Assembly (NCBI GenBank): GCA_028386065.3 | Contig: JAKUCV010002549.1 | Location: 138,398 to 202,397 of the forward strand | DNA length: 64,000 nt | Direction: 5' to 3' | Source: Turnera subulata | Lineage: Eukaryota > Streptophyta > Magnoliopsida > Malpighiales > Passifloraceae | Shown here: one piece after another, positions 33,879-46,768 of the stretch | How the letters are laid out: each line of letters starts with the position of its first letter | How positions within the stretch are numbered: the stretch's first letter is position 1 | Position numbers and translations under genes: made by a program | The notes under the pieces: model-generated | The model's database searches: none | Seen by the model: the letters and a program-made list of their open reading frames with translations, nothing else | Told to the model about the DNA's origin: nothing

Positions 33879-34594
33879 ATGTTCAGAAAAACACAAAATC
33901 GCCAAGTCAGAATGCCTGCTCCATCATCTGTCTTCTTCATTGAAGGTGCCAACCTAGGCAGAAGAAACCGACTGGCCTACAGCATGATCAACGAGCGTCC
34001 AGAGGAACTACCGAACGAGCTCGGCAGGATGCCCGTCTGGTCTTCGTCGATGAACTCTACTCCTCCACATTCTTCATCACTCCCATGGAAGAGACGTTCT
34101 TCCTAGAGGACCAAGTTACCCTGAGGACTTCTTTCTACGGCTCGGCCAACTCCGTCATGTTTTTCATCTTTGAAAGACTTCAAGAGTTCAACCTAGAGCC
34201 CACTTGCCGTTTCCAGGAGCAAGGTACCTTCTACCAGCTCTCGATGACTGCCCAGAGCATGCCCAGAGTCACTCGGTTACCTCCAACTTGGCCAAAGGCC
34301 CGACTACTGGTGTGGAACTGTAGAGGAGTCGCTAGGCGTTCCCAGGAGTTCTCGCGTACCCTGAGGGACCTGAAGAACCAGTACAAGCCTAACATGGTTC
34401 TTCTCACGAAGACCCAGTGGCAGCCTGAAGATGATCACGGTCTCATCCCACTTCGGTTCCCCCAAGCAAACCGGTTCGAGCTTCCTGGCCAGGACAACAG
34501 GGGCGGCATGTGGTTCTCGTGGAGCGACAACATCACGGTAAACATCAACAATGACCCCAACAGCTTCAGGGTCAACGTCGTTCTGAGAAGATGA
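33879..34594 (+). pseudogene. Antisense ORF 2 of the LARD-like element, with a LINE-endonuclease-like segment
   Basis: Two overlapping frames read as one gene with a frameshift near 34020. The first (ATG 33879 or 33912) holds MPAPSSVFFIEGANLGRRN; the second runs to TGA 34592 with FFLEDQVTLRTSFYGSANS. From about 34300, LLVWNCRGVARRSQEF and LKNQYKPNMVLLTKTQ look like the first strands of a plant LINE endonuclease (WNCRG, ETK-like), and FSWSDNITV fits the later GGMWFSW segment. The front half is unrecognised. The composite may be about 238 codons. I do not know its role. Confidence 0.5.
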
Positions 34595-34859
34595 ATGTAT
34601 TTTCTTTATAATATAATGTAATTTTAATATTTGTAATCTTAATATTAGCAATATTAATAATATTTATATTTTCGCTTATTTATGGCATCATTACCTCTTA
34701 TGTGTATGTTCTGCGACAGCTGGCGACCCTTGATTGGATCCATAATGCACTATTTAAAATGATATAAAATAATAAAAAAATGGAGCAAACTATGCAAACA
34801 AGAACAACAAACACACAAGGACTGCCCAACAAGACCTAACGCCCGCTCCGCTACCAAAA

Positions 34860-37656
<2,797 letters not shown>

Positions 37657-37952
37657 AAGAGTCGATGAGGCATTCATTGTGTTTTTCTCTTTCATATATA
37701 TCAATTTAATTTATGATAATTAATTAAATATGCGACACCCAGAGTCGATGAGGGTGAGAAGTACATTGGTACCGGTGTGAGCAAGCACAAGGAGCTACTT
37801 TTGGCAGGCTTCTAGACAGGGGGCACATAAATGTACCGAAACTATACCAAAATAGGAGAGATCGTTAGACTATATAGGGATGAGGCTGCACAATGTTGGA
37901 GGGTATGGGGATAGAAGGTACTGAACCGAAAGACCAGAAGCGTGCTAGGGAC

Positions 37953-38834
37953 TAGGGATGGCAATTTTTTTGGGTCTACCCGATACCCACCCGAGACCCG
38001 CTTATATGGGTAGGGTATTACCCGACTTTGACTGGGTAAAAAGAGGGTAGGATAATACCCGGACCCAAGTTGACCGGGTCCGAATAGGGTCTGGGTTTGG
38101 GTACGGGTCTAAGTTCTACCCTACCCGTTAGACCCGACTCATCATAATACCCTAAATCCGTTACCCTTTTGCAAAAAATAAAGGTGGCTTATTGATAATT
38201 TAAATTTTTGTTATCACTTTTTTTAACTATTAGTACGATCGAGCATTAAAACATTTTCTTGTTCAACTTGAAGGAGCAGTAGAGTACTCTATAATTTTTT
38301 ATGATAACGACATTGATGAAGAATCAGGTATTTGATCTTAATATATATTTAAATTTATTAAAAATTTATTATTTTTTATATTATTTTTTTAATGACATTA
38401 TATTATTTTTAATTGTATAGGAATCACTGATCCCAATCCTGACGAAGAAGAGGATGAAGATTAATACTTATTTTTTTATTTTAAGTTTTAATTGCGAATT
38501 GTTACACGCATTTTAAATTTTTTTGTCTTGCTTTTATTTTTAAAATTTTTATGTTTCAACCTACAACATATTTAATGGATTATTTAATAATTGGATTAAT
38601 TTTTTGGGGTTAGATCTTAATTTTTACCTTTTTTTTTTTACAAATCTTAATTTGAACTTAACGGGTATAAAGGGTATACCCTTACCCGGACCCGTATTAC
38701 CCGTTGCGCAAAAAAAATTAAATTTTACCCTACCTGATCTATAATCGGTCTACTTCTTAGGCTACCCGATTTAGTTAAGGGTCCGGGTCCGGGTTACACT
38801 TACCCTACCCGACCCTTCCTGATTGCCATCCCTA
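37953..38834. mobile_element. hAT-type DNA transposon, 882 bp, non-autonomous
   Basis: Ends are TAGGGATGGCAAT and its inverse ATTGCCATCCCTA. The 8-bp TSD CTAGGGAC lies at 37945-37952 and 38835-38842, and the empty site is at about 50725-50735 (GCTAGGGACTATCC). Both arms are rich in CCCGACCC/GGGTCGGG-type words. The middle carries a small spliced-gene-like tail (38234-38464). No transposase is seen. Confidence 0.92.
38234..38464 (+). pseudogene. Two-exon gene tail carried by the hAT element
   Basis: Between an acceptor-like ACTATTAG (38233) and TAA at 38462-38464, 38234-38327 and 38421-38464 read as one frame of 45 residues plus stop. A GT-AG interval, 38328-38420 (GTATTTG...TTGTATAG), separates them. 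The peptide ends in a very acidic DPNPDEEEDED. It may be the end of the hAT transposase ancestor or a captured gene end. Not recognised. Confidence 0.45.
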
Positions 38835-38842
38835 CTAGGGAC

Positions 38843-40040
38843 TATCCTTAAGGATATATGTAGGCTCCAAACCATGCACCAATTATTAAAAATATTTTTT
38901 ATCACAATTCAATTTTAAAATTAAATTGATTAATAACTCCCAAAAAAATGCACACAAGGTCAAAAAACGGTAAAGACAATCTGCCAAATTATGCATTAAA
39001 ACTATTGAGTATATAAGCTTGCCAACACTCAAAAAGAAGAATAAAAGCCAACGTTTAGAAAAATTAAAATGGGCGAGATTGTCAAGCAATATTCTTCAAA
39101 ATATTAATAACTAGTTACAGTCAAGTTAAATAAAATTTCTAGGCCCTAAAAGCTATATGAGTGTAGTTCCTCGAACTTGGTATTTGTGGACTATGAACCA
39201 AGCCTAAACCGATATGCATTAACAAGCCATATCTATCAGTGTTATAGACGGTTACTATGAACTAACAGACATTTTGGCGAGTCAATATTCTCACCAATCA
39301 CATTATGCCCCTACAATTCTTAACGTTACCGCGGTTTTGCGCATTATGACTGTACGCGCGCCTAGAAATTCATGAGTGCTCTAGAGGTGCGCCTGAAAAT
39401 GCAATCTCAAAGGAACGGCCCCATTCAATCGGTTATGTGACTCCAGTTATAAGCTTTGTTTTGCTTTCACACTCGCATCTTAAGCCAACCTTTAAGGGAC
39501 ATCAACAGGTTAAACTAATCCAGATTAAGACATGATAGGAATTATAAAAATTAGCGCCTCTAGACCCTGGAATATTGTGTTTTCAAAGCTCAAACTCAAA
39601 GTTTCCTTAATTAAGCAAGAACTCTTCCAACCAGCTGATCTAACCCATCTGGTTTAGCTTCTTTTTTCCTCTTGACTTGCCAGTTCTTATCAGCTTAAAA
39701 TAACGACATTCGGATTTTGTATAGTTTGCTCTGCTTCAAAAATAACTCCGATTTTAAGTTTACCCTTCTTGACGGTGATGCTATCAAGCTTTCACCAAAG
39801 AAGCATGTCTTGATTCTTGAACATGGAGGACTTAAAAAATAATGTAAGTGACATATAACCATTTAACTCAAATAATACAATCTTTATTATTAATACAATG
39901 TTAATTCACACAAGATAGAAAAAAGGGAAACTAATAATGAAACACCCAGAAAAATACAGCCGCTTGAAATGAAAGTTCATCACACTGTGTATGTGTAATT
40001 TTGAAAATTAAAGCGGAAAGAGGAAGCATGTCATTTCGTT
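38843..40040. other. Downstream DNA of PELPK copy 2
   Basis: No gene. It is closely repeated at 50880-52241. It includes the polyadenylation region of copy 2: on the minus strand AATAAAG-like words near 39885. Confidence 0.6.
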
Positions 40041-40811
40041 TCAAGGACTAGAAGTTGAGTGAGGTGATTTTGTGTCCTTGGAAGTGGTTGGAATGACAGG
40101 GAATGCAGGCTTTGGCAGGTCAGACAAATGGGTAGGAGATGGCAATTCTGGAACTTCGGGTTTGGGAAGTTGTGGAATTTCAGGTTTCGGCAGTTGGGGG
40201 ACTTCGGGTTTTGGAAGTTCTGGAATTTCAGGCTTGGGCAACTGAGGGACTTCAGGTTTGGGTTGTTGTGGAATTTCAGGCTTGGGAAGTTGAGGGACTT
40301 CAGGTTTGGGAAGTTCTGGAATTTCAGGCTTGGGCACCGAAGGTACTTCGGGCTTGGGAAGTTCCGGGATTTCAGGCTTGGGCACCTGAGGGATTTCAGG
40401 TTTGGACAGCTGAGGCACTTCAGGGACTTGGGGCTTTGGCAGCTGAGGCACTTCAGGGACTTCGGGCTTTGGTAGCTGAGGCACTTCAGGTTTTGGCAGC
40501 TGAGGGACTTCAGGTTTGGGAAGTTGTGGAACTTCAGGTTTAGGTAGTGGAGGGAGTTCAGTTTTGGGAAGTTGTGGAATTTCAGGTTTGGGCACTTGAG
40601 GGACTTCAGGCTTTGGCAGCTGAGGGACTTCGTGTTTAGGCAAAGTCGGGACTTCAGGGAGTGGTGGCAGCTCAGGCAAGGTGGGTTTAGGAAGCTCAGG
40701 TACTTCTGGTTTGGGAGACTCCAAAAGTCGGCGTGCCTCAGCCCGGTTATGTGGTGGCATCAGCGATGAACTTATGAGCAGAACTGATAAAATGAACGAT
40801 TGGTAGGCCAT
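40041..40811 (-). CDS. PELPK-type proline-rich cell-wall protein, copy 2
   Basis: 256 residues, the longest intact copy. It starts at the MAYQ methionine (40809-40811); the longer frame to 40865 only adds 5' UTR. A signal peptide (about residues 1-26, ILSVLLISSSLMPPH) is followed by EARRLLESP, the same junction as copy 1, and then over 40 pentapeptide-type repeats of the LPKPEVPQ/ELPKPEIP kind. The tail ends SPHSTSSP. It likely acts in the cell wall, as inferred for PELPK1. Extra repeat units relative to copy 1 fit unequal exchange within the repeats. Transposon insertions flank it on both sides, but the gene is intact. Confidence 0.88.
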   Translation of the reverse strand: MAYQSFILSVLLISSSLMPPHNRAEARRLLESPKPEVPELPKPTLPELPPLPEVPTLPKHEVPQLPKPEVPQVPKPEIPQLPKTELPPLPKPEVPQLPKPEVPQLPKPEVPQLPKPEVPEVPQLPKPQVPEVPQLSKPEIPQVPKPEIPELPKPEVPSVPKPEIPELPKPEVPQLPKPEIPQQPKPEVPQLPKPEIPELPKPEVPQLPKPEIPQLPKPEVPELPSPTHLSDLPKPAFPVIPTTSKDTKSPHSTSSP

Positions 40812-40915
40812 ATTTTGAAGCAAAGGACACCCAAGGGAGCAGGATTTAAGCAAATATTGCTGCAAGTGTGCAAGTCTCGGTCAGTGCTCTGTATCATGTG
40901 CAACGTTTCTTGGGA

Positions 40916-40922
40916 TTTTATA
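40916..40922 (-). promoter_or_regulatory. TATA box of PELPK copy 2
   Basis: The minus strand reads CTATAAAATCCC, about 105 bp upstream of the ATG. Its position and neighbours match copies 1 and 3. Confidence 0.75.
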
Positions 40923-41433
40923 GATTGGGAAGTGGAGTAGAGTTAGGAAAGTTTCAAGGGGCGTTGCATTGGTAGTTCAACATCTCACCTATACATCATA
41001 ACACGTTGCTGCATAATATCTTGAAAAGTATTGGATTTTGGAATATACAATATGAAGTTATCCGTTGATTCGCTGCAACCAAATTAAGACTATAATGTCC
41101 ATTTAGTTCACCAGACTCCATAAATAGGGAAGACAAATATTTCCAGCTAGCTCAACCGACATACGATCGACCGATTGGAGCTATTACTTTTTGTTTGATC
41201 TCTTGTAGTATTATAAAAATAGACGTACAATTGGATGGATCCCATGAGTCAACCCTTCAAGTTTTTCACAAAACTATGATCATGCAAGACAACGTTAAAT
41301 TATCACCCTTGTATCATTATTCAACAAGATACACTCCGATTCATTGTCACTAATTAATTTTTTTTTAAAAGTAAAACCCATATATTTTCCACGATTGTAG
41401 TACATAAATAAAGGTTTCCATGAGAAGGTGCAA

Positions 41434-41695
41434 CCTTGGAGTAAATGGGCATAAACCCATAAGGAGGCCCGATGACCAGTGACCGAGGCGAGGCCTGAAG
41501 CCGTATAAGGCCCAAGATCGTGATCGGGATTAAGGCCTCAAGATCAGGCCCTATAGGCAGCCCAAGGAAAGCGGACCAAGGCCCAAGACCCTCGGAGGAA
41601 GTCCAGGACCTGGAGGCCACGCACCAGCGGACGAGGTCCAGGACCTGGAGGCCACGCACCTGCGGATGAGGTCCAGGACCAAGTACTAAACTCAT
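41434..41695. repeat. GC-rich insert with 35-bp tandem repeats
   Basis: It begins exactly where the match to segment 3 stops (41433). It contains the 35-bp unit GTCCAGGACCTGGAGGCCAC... two and a third times (41598-41680). It joins directly to the broken copia integrase at about 41695. Probably part of another element; not identified. Confidence 0.6.
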
Positions 41696-44295
41696 CACAT
41701 GCATGATCCTTATGAGCAAGAAATACGACCCATGTATCTCTAAAGTAATCATCAACTATGACAAAAGCATATCTTTTACTACCTATACTCATGGTTCTCA
41801 TAGGTCCAAACAAATCCATATTCAATAATTCTAGTGGTCTAGATGTAGAGATAGCATGCTTGGGTTTAATGGAACTTTTAACCTGTTTACCAAGCTGACA
41901 TGCACGACATGTAGCTTCTTTTTCATATTTGAGTAAGGGTGAATCCTTCACCAACATCTTGCTTGAAAATCTGGAAATAAGGTCCAAGTTGGCATGCCCT
42001 AGCCTTCTGTGCCACAGGGTTGGTGTTTCTGTTCTTGCACTTAAACACTTAAGCTCAGAGTTAATAGCATTATCAAAGCATATAGAATAGACATTCCCTT
42101 TTCTGGTACCAGTAAATGCCACATCTTTATCTACCGAACTAACCAAGCATTTAGAAGCTTCAAAAGCGACTTTAAATCCCTTATCACAGAGTTGACTCAT
42201 ACTAAGCAAATTGTATTTGAGATTGTCAACAAGTAAAACATGTTCAATAGATGGGGTAGAGTCAATGTTACCAAACCCGAGAATTTTTTTTTTGGACTTG
42301 TCCCCAAAAGTTACTTTTCCTCGGTCTTTCATGGTCAGGGATGAAAACATGGATATCTCTCCGGTCATATGCCTTGAGCATCCACTGTCTAGGATCTATT
42401 CATCTCATGTCACCTGCAGAAAACAACTAAGTTTTAGGTATCCAAACTAATTTTGGGTACTGTGGGGTTAGGTTTGGTTCCTTTTGGAACCCACACATAT
42501 CTAATATTGTCATTTTTCTTCTTAATCCTGCAAGTCTTGATACCATGACCACTCTTTCCACAGCAATAGCAAGTAATACGTGGTACATGATAATGTGTAT
42601 GCATGTAATTCCTAGAAGAATGCACATAAGGGTTTCTTCTAAATCCGTATGACTGTATACTATGATTTGGTTTTCTAAAAACCATATATGGCCTATATGA
42701 CATATTCTTTCTATATGGTCTTTTATCAACCAGATTTGACTTAATTGACCCTAAAGCATAGTTGTTCACATACTTGTGTGTTCTAACGTTACTTAAGTGT
42801 GAAGTATCAGGTTTGTATGGCATACTAGATTCTGCCATAACAAATCGCACAGTAGGATTTGATTCTGCCCTTCTTTTGTGTAGAACTTCTTTGCTGTCCT
42901 AACAACATGTTCAAATTATTGGTACTACCAGTAAATTTCTCTAGAGAAGATTTTAGATCAGTGACATGCTTCTCAAGAACATTTTTCTCATTTTTAAGAA
43001 CTTTACACATATCATTCTTACAAGCATATCCCTTTTCAAGCTCATCATAAGCATTCTTTAGAGCAAATTTCTCAGCTTTTAAATCCTGACTCACTTTCAT
43101 AGCATCAACATTAGCTAGCCTAAGTTTCTTATTTTCATTTATATAGGCTTCCTCATCAAATTCAAGAAAATCAATCTTCTCCTTATACTCATTATTTTTC
43201 TTAACTACTTGCTTGTATTTGGTATGCAATTCTAAATGCATCAAGTAATTCTTCAAGATTAAGGTCAGTAGAGTCTGTTACCTCAGAATCTTCTTGGGCC
43301 ATGAAGCATAGGTTTGTCTCCTCCTCGGCATCAGAATTAGTTGAGGAGTCAAAATCATCCCACGCAACCATAGCCTTCTTTCCCTTGGTTTTTGAGAAAC
43401 CAAATTGGTCCTTCTTTTGGTAAGGACATTCGGACTTGATATGTCCTGGACGATTGCAACCAAAACACACCAAAGAGTCTTTCTTGGGCTTTTTTGCTTT
43501 TGTGACCTTAAGATTCTTCCCTTTAAGTTGCTTCTTCATCTTAAGGTACCTTGCCATTCTTCTGGAAAGGAGAGCCATATCGAAGTCGCCATCATCATCA
43601 TTTGGTTCCTGAACCTTCAATGCGACGTCCTTCCTCTTTGGTTCAATTTTGTCACCATGACAAATTAGCTTGCCAATGAGCTCATCTTAGGATAGCAAAT
43701 TTAAATTCTGAGCTTCTTCAATGGCAGTCACTTTAGGTTCCCATTCTTTGGGAAGTGACCTTAGATTCTTTGCAACCTTTTCTCTATGTGTCATTATCTT
43801 TCCAAGTGATGCAAGGTTGTTGCAAAGTGTAGTAAAGCGAGTATCCATGGCATGTATGGTTTCTCCATAATCCATTTGAAAGAGCTCATATTCTTGCATC
43901 AAGCGATTAAGCCTTGATTCTTTAACTTGATTTGTGCCTTCATGAGTGATGCACAATAATCTCCAGATTTCATGAGTACTTTCACAAGATCTTACTCTTT
44001 GGAACTCACTCTCACTGATTCCGCATAGTAGAGCATTTTTAGCTTGAGCATCAAGCTTTGCTCTCTTCATTTCATCATCTATCTAGAGAAGCATAGGACT
44101 GTTCGGCCTGTTGTAAGGGTTTTGGACAATGTGCCACATCTTAATATCCTTTCCTTCAAGGAAGATCAAACTTCCAATAATCAAAGTTTGCCCCATCAAA
44201 GTATGGTGCCTTGTTCATGCTTGTACCCTCGAAAGCCATGATCTTTGTCTTTGGATTTTACTCCTTTGAACTGAAAACGCAGCTCCGCTACCAAT
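41696..44295 (-). pseudogene. Ty1/copia (SIRE-type) gag and partial pol, truncated
   Basis: Read on the minus strand. 44070-43687 is the UBN2-type gag (HEIWRLL, LNRLMQEYELFQM). 43620-43201 has a first knuckle (CFGCNRPGHIKSEC). 43256-42825 is a coiled coil. 42850-42434 has a second knuckle (CYCCGKSGHGIKTC) and VWVPKGTKPNP. 42368-41700 is the gag-pre-integrase and integrase start (LWHRRLGHANL, CQLGKQ, MDLFGPM). The frame is broken several times, then stops in the integrase core. RT, RNase H and the 3' LTR are missing. Two knuckles and a long coiled-coil gag are typical of SIRE elements. Confidence 0.88.
44283..44295 (-). other. Primer-binding site of the copia element
   Basis: ATTGGTAGCGGAGCT on the minus strand directly follows the LTR end (TGTAGGC on the plus strand, 44296). 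The DEK_C element at 52.7 kb has nearly the same site, ATTGGTAGCGGAGCA. Confidence 0.7.
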
Positions 44296-45470
44296 TGTAG
44301 GCCCAAAAATGCCTAGGAGGGGAGGGGGGGGGGGGGGGGGGGGGGAAGAGGTGGGGAGTGAATTAGGCTTAAAAACGTTTTCCAGACAGTGAGATTTGGT
44401 TTTTGCGATTACCAAATCTTTGCAGAAAGATTTGGTTTTTGTGATACCAAATCTTTCAAACACTTAGCGAGTATGTAGAGTAAGAAAGCAAGTAGAGAAA
44501 GAGTAGAAGAGAGTGAACAAAGAGATTTAGAGTGGATCCCCCTCACTAGGTACTCCACTACCTAAAGGTTCTTTCCCTCAGGATTTGAAAACACTCACTA
44601 TGCTTAGGTTTTTGCGGGATCAACCTTAACCTTTACAAACACAAGTTTTTCTAGGCTAAGCTCGAACCTTTACAAGCTTTTCACAGGCTAAGCTCTAACC
44701 TATACAAGCTTTTCACAGGCTAAGCTTGAACTTACCCTCAAATCTAATTCTAGACTTGAGTACCCAGCAAAACTAAACTAAGCCTTGCTTACAAATTGCC
44801 CCTTGAAACAGATTCGCACTGTAAGCAGAAAAACCAGAACAAATACCAAATCTTCTTAAGCTCAAGTATACACTCAGAATATGCGCACTAGCTGGGATGA
44901 TCTTCCAGAGGTGTAAACGTCCCTCTTTATAGGATCTGAGTGTGGGGGATAAGCTCCTGCATCGGCTCCTTGTACTCCAGTTGACTTCAGTTCATTAAAG
45001 CATCAGTTTGGTGCCATTATCCATGTCAACTCCATGGTAGCAAAGAATTACCAAATCTAGAAAAGTTTGAACCACCTTCTGGAGTTAAGTAGGAGTTAAG
45101 TGGGAACATCTTCTGCACTTCCATAAGGTCTTCCCTCTTACTTGTTCTCTAATTCAAACGGCTGGAAGTGGAATTTAATTTCTTGCAGGACCACACGCAA
45201 CTTGCACAAAAGGTTGAAAGTGATAGTTTCGCAGATATGGTATCGATAAAGACCATATGTCATGTATTCAAGATATGGTATCGATAAAACCCATATGTCG
45301 TGTATTCAAGATATGGTATCAGCAGAAACCATAATTTTCCTGCAAGTGAAAATCAACACAAACAAAGCTAGCAATACACTTGTAATTTGTTAGTCATCAA
45401 AACTAGATAATCACCATGGTTAATCACAATTTAGCAATAGGAGGTGAATAAACCTAATTTTTTGTCAACA
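44296..45470 (-). repeat. 5' LTR of the copia element
   Basis: 1175 bp. On the minus strand it begins TGTTGACAAAAAATTAGG and ends GGGCCTACA. A run of about 20 G lies at 44323-44345. The partner LTR is lost with the truncated 3' half. Confidence 0.8.
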
Positions 45471-46768
45471 CTTTCCTCATGTAATATTGAATGAAATGGT
45501 TTGGATTCTAAAAAAAAAAAAACAACAAGTTCCTCTATTTAGTCTCAGGAAGGGGTTTGGATTCTCAAAAGTAAAAAAACAACAAGTTCCTCTATTCAAT
45601 CTCGCAATTCCTTCCACCTCTCCGGCGGCAACAAAAGGCAGCTCCTCTACCTCTCACAGCCAAATCCCATCTATCTTCATGCAATTGTGCCGTTGAACCA
45701 ACCTGATAATAGCAGCCATCAACAAGAGCATGGAGGCGGTTCCATAGAAGCATGGCGGCCACTATAACTATGATTTGTTGGAGGTGGATTTCGACGAAGT
45801 GTTTTTTTTGTCCAACCTTAACTTCTTACTCTATTATTGATAGTGAAAATCAATTTAATTCGTTTGGTTTCCTTAGTTGTTTGAATTGAGATTCGGAAAT
45901 AGAAGAAGAGAAATTGATCGGTTGCATGGCGGTGGGAGTGAGTCGAATTGGGTGGCTCAATCTAATCGAGCCAATCTCGAGCTAGTGAATTCTCCATCGA
46001 GCTCGAGCTCGAGCCTTGAGATTAAAACTCGACCGAGCTCGAGTTGAATTCGAGCTTAAAATTTTCTTATCGAAATCGAGTCGAGCTTGCCACTACTCTG
46101 ACTCATTTACACCCCTGCCAGGGATGTGAGCACAATGTGATATAATGTGAAACTTCTTCAAAATTTGTCGTGCGAAAAGGATATATTTTCTTTTCATGAT
46201 AAGGATGGTAGTATTGCTTTTTGCCTAATGTAGAAGTTCCCACTTGAAAATTTCAGGGAATAAAAGGTGGATACATGTTTTGCAGGTCTAATAATAAGTT
46301 ACTAGGATAATTTGGGTTCTATTAAGAAATTTATATTATTTTTATGTTGGGTTGAAATTTTACTGCTTTCCCAACTGAAACTTTTAAATGATAGATATCT
46401 GATAGTCATTAGACTATTTTTTTTGATTGAGATAGTCATTAGACTATAACTTACTCAAAATTGGGCTTACTAGGTTTTATGCTGCAGCTAAGCGCGTGTA
46501 ACTTCCTAGTTCCCTCCTAAAATGGGTATTCATCATAAGAAGAAAAAAAAACATACAATTAATTAGACTGGACAATATTCTTATAGGAAAGGGTGCACAC
46601 AGGGGGTTAGTAAAGTATTCCCAAATTTCAAAACAGACCGCCAATCGCAGCTAAAGCAAAGTTGGGAAAAGCCAACTGCTGCATTTAAATCCAACCAACT
46701 CTATAAATAGTTACTCTAGCAATCCCAGCTCGGATTTGACTTGTCCAGCCCGAAGGGTCTGTTTAGCT
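45471..46768. other. Intergenic DNA with a tandem duplication and a hAT-like end
   Basis: 45497-45605 is an imperfect tandem duplication, period about 58, of GGTTTGGATTCT...CAACAAGTTCCTCTATT. 45960-46120 is full of GAGCTCGAG-type words and ends ATTTACACCCCTG, the inverse of the CAGGGGTGTAAAT end found on plant hAT elements. The other end is not visible. No gene seen. Confidence 0.5.

Larger units (their letters stand above)
37671..41433. repeat. Main part of duplicated segment 2, matching 50457-55867
   Basis: Phrases match throughout, in order: the 37671-37945 lead, 38842-40040 downstream DNA, the PELPK gene 40041-40811, and upstream DNA to AGAAGGTGCAACCT at 41420-41433. Segment 2 has a hAT insertion (37953-38834). 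Segment 3 has about 150 bp extra near 50735-50880 and the DEK_C LTR element. Confidence 0.88.

Noticed and set aside
33529..33905. Minus-strand frames inside the LARD interior as remains of sense gag
   Set aside because: No capsid, knuckle or protease motif; hydrophobic strings typical of antisense shadow frames.
44323..44345. G-run as a functional quadruplex promoter
   Set aside because: A simple homopolymer at the end of a copia LTR with no supporting structure. Its length is also uncertain.
45487..45696. 69-codon plus-strand frame
   Set aside because: Created by the local tandem duplication. No motif or supporting context.
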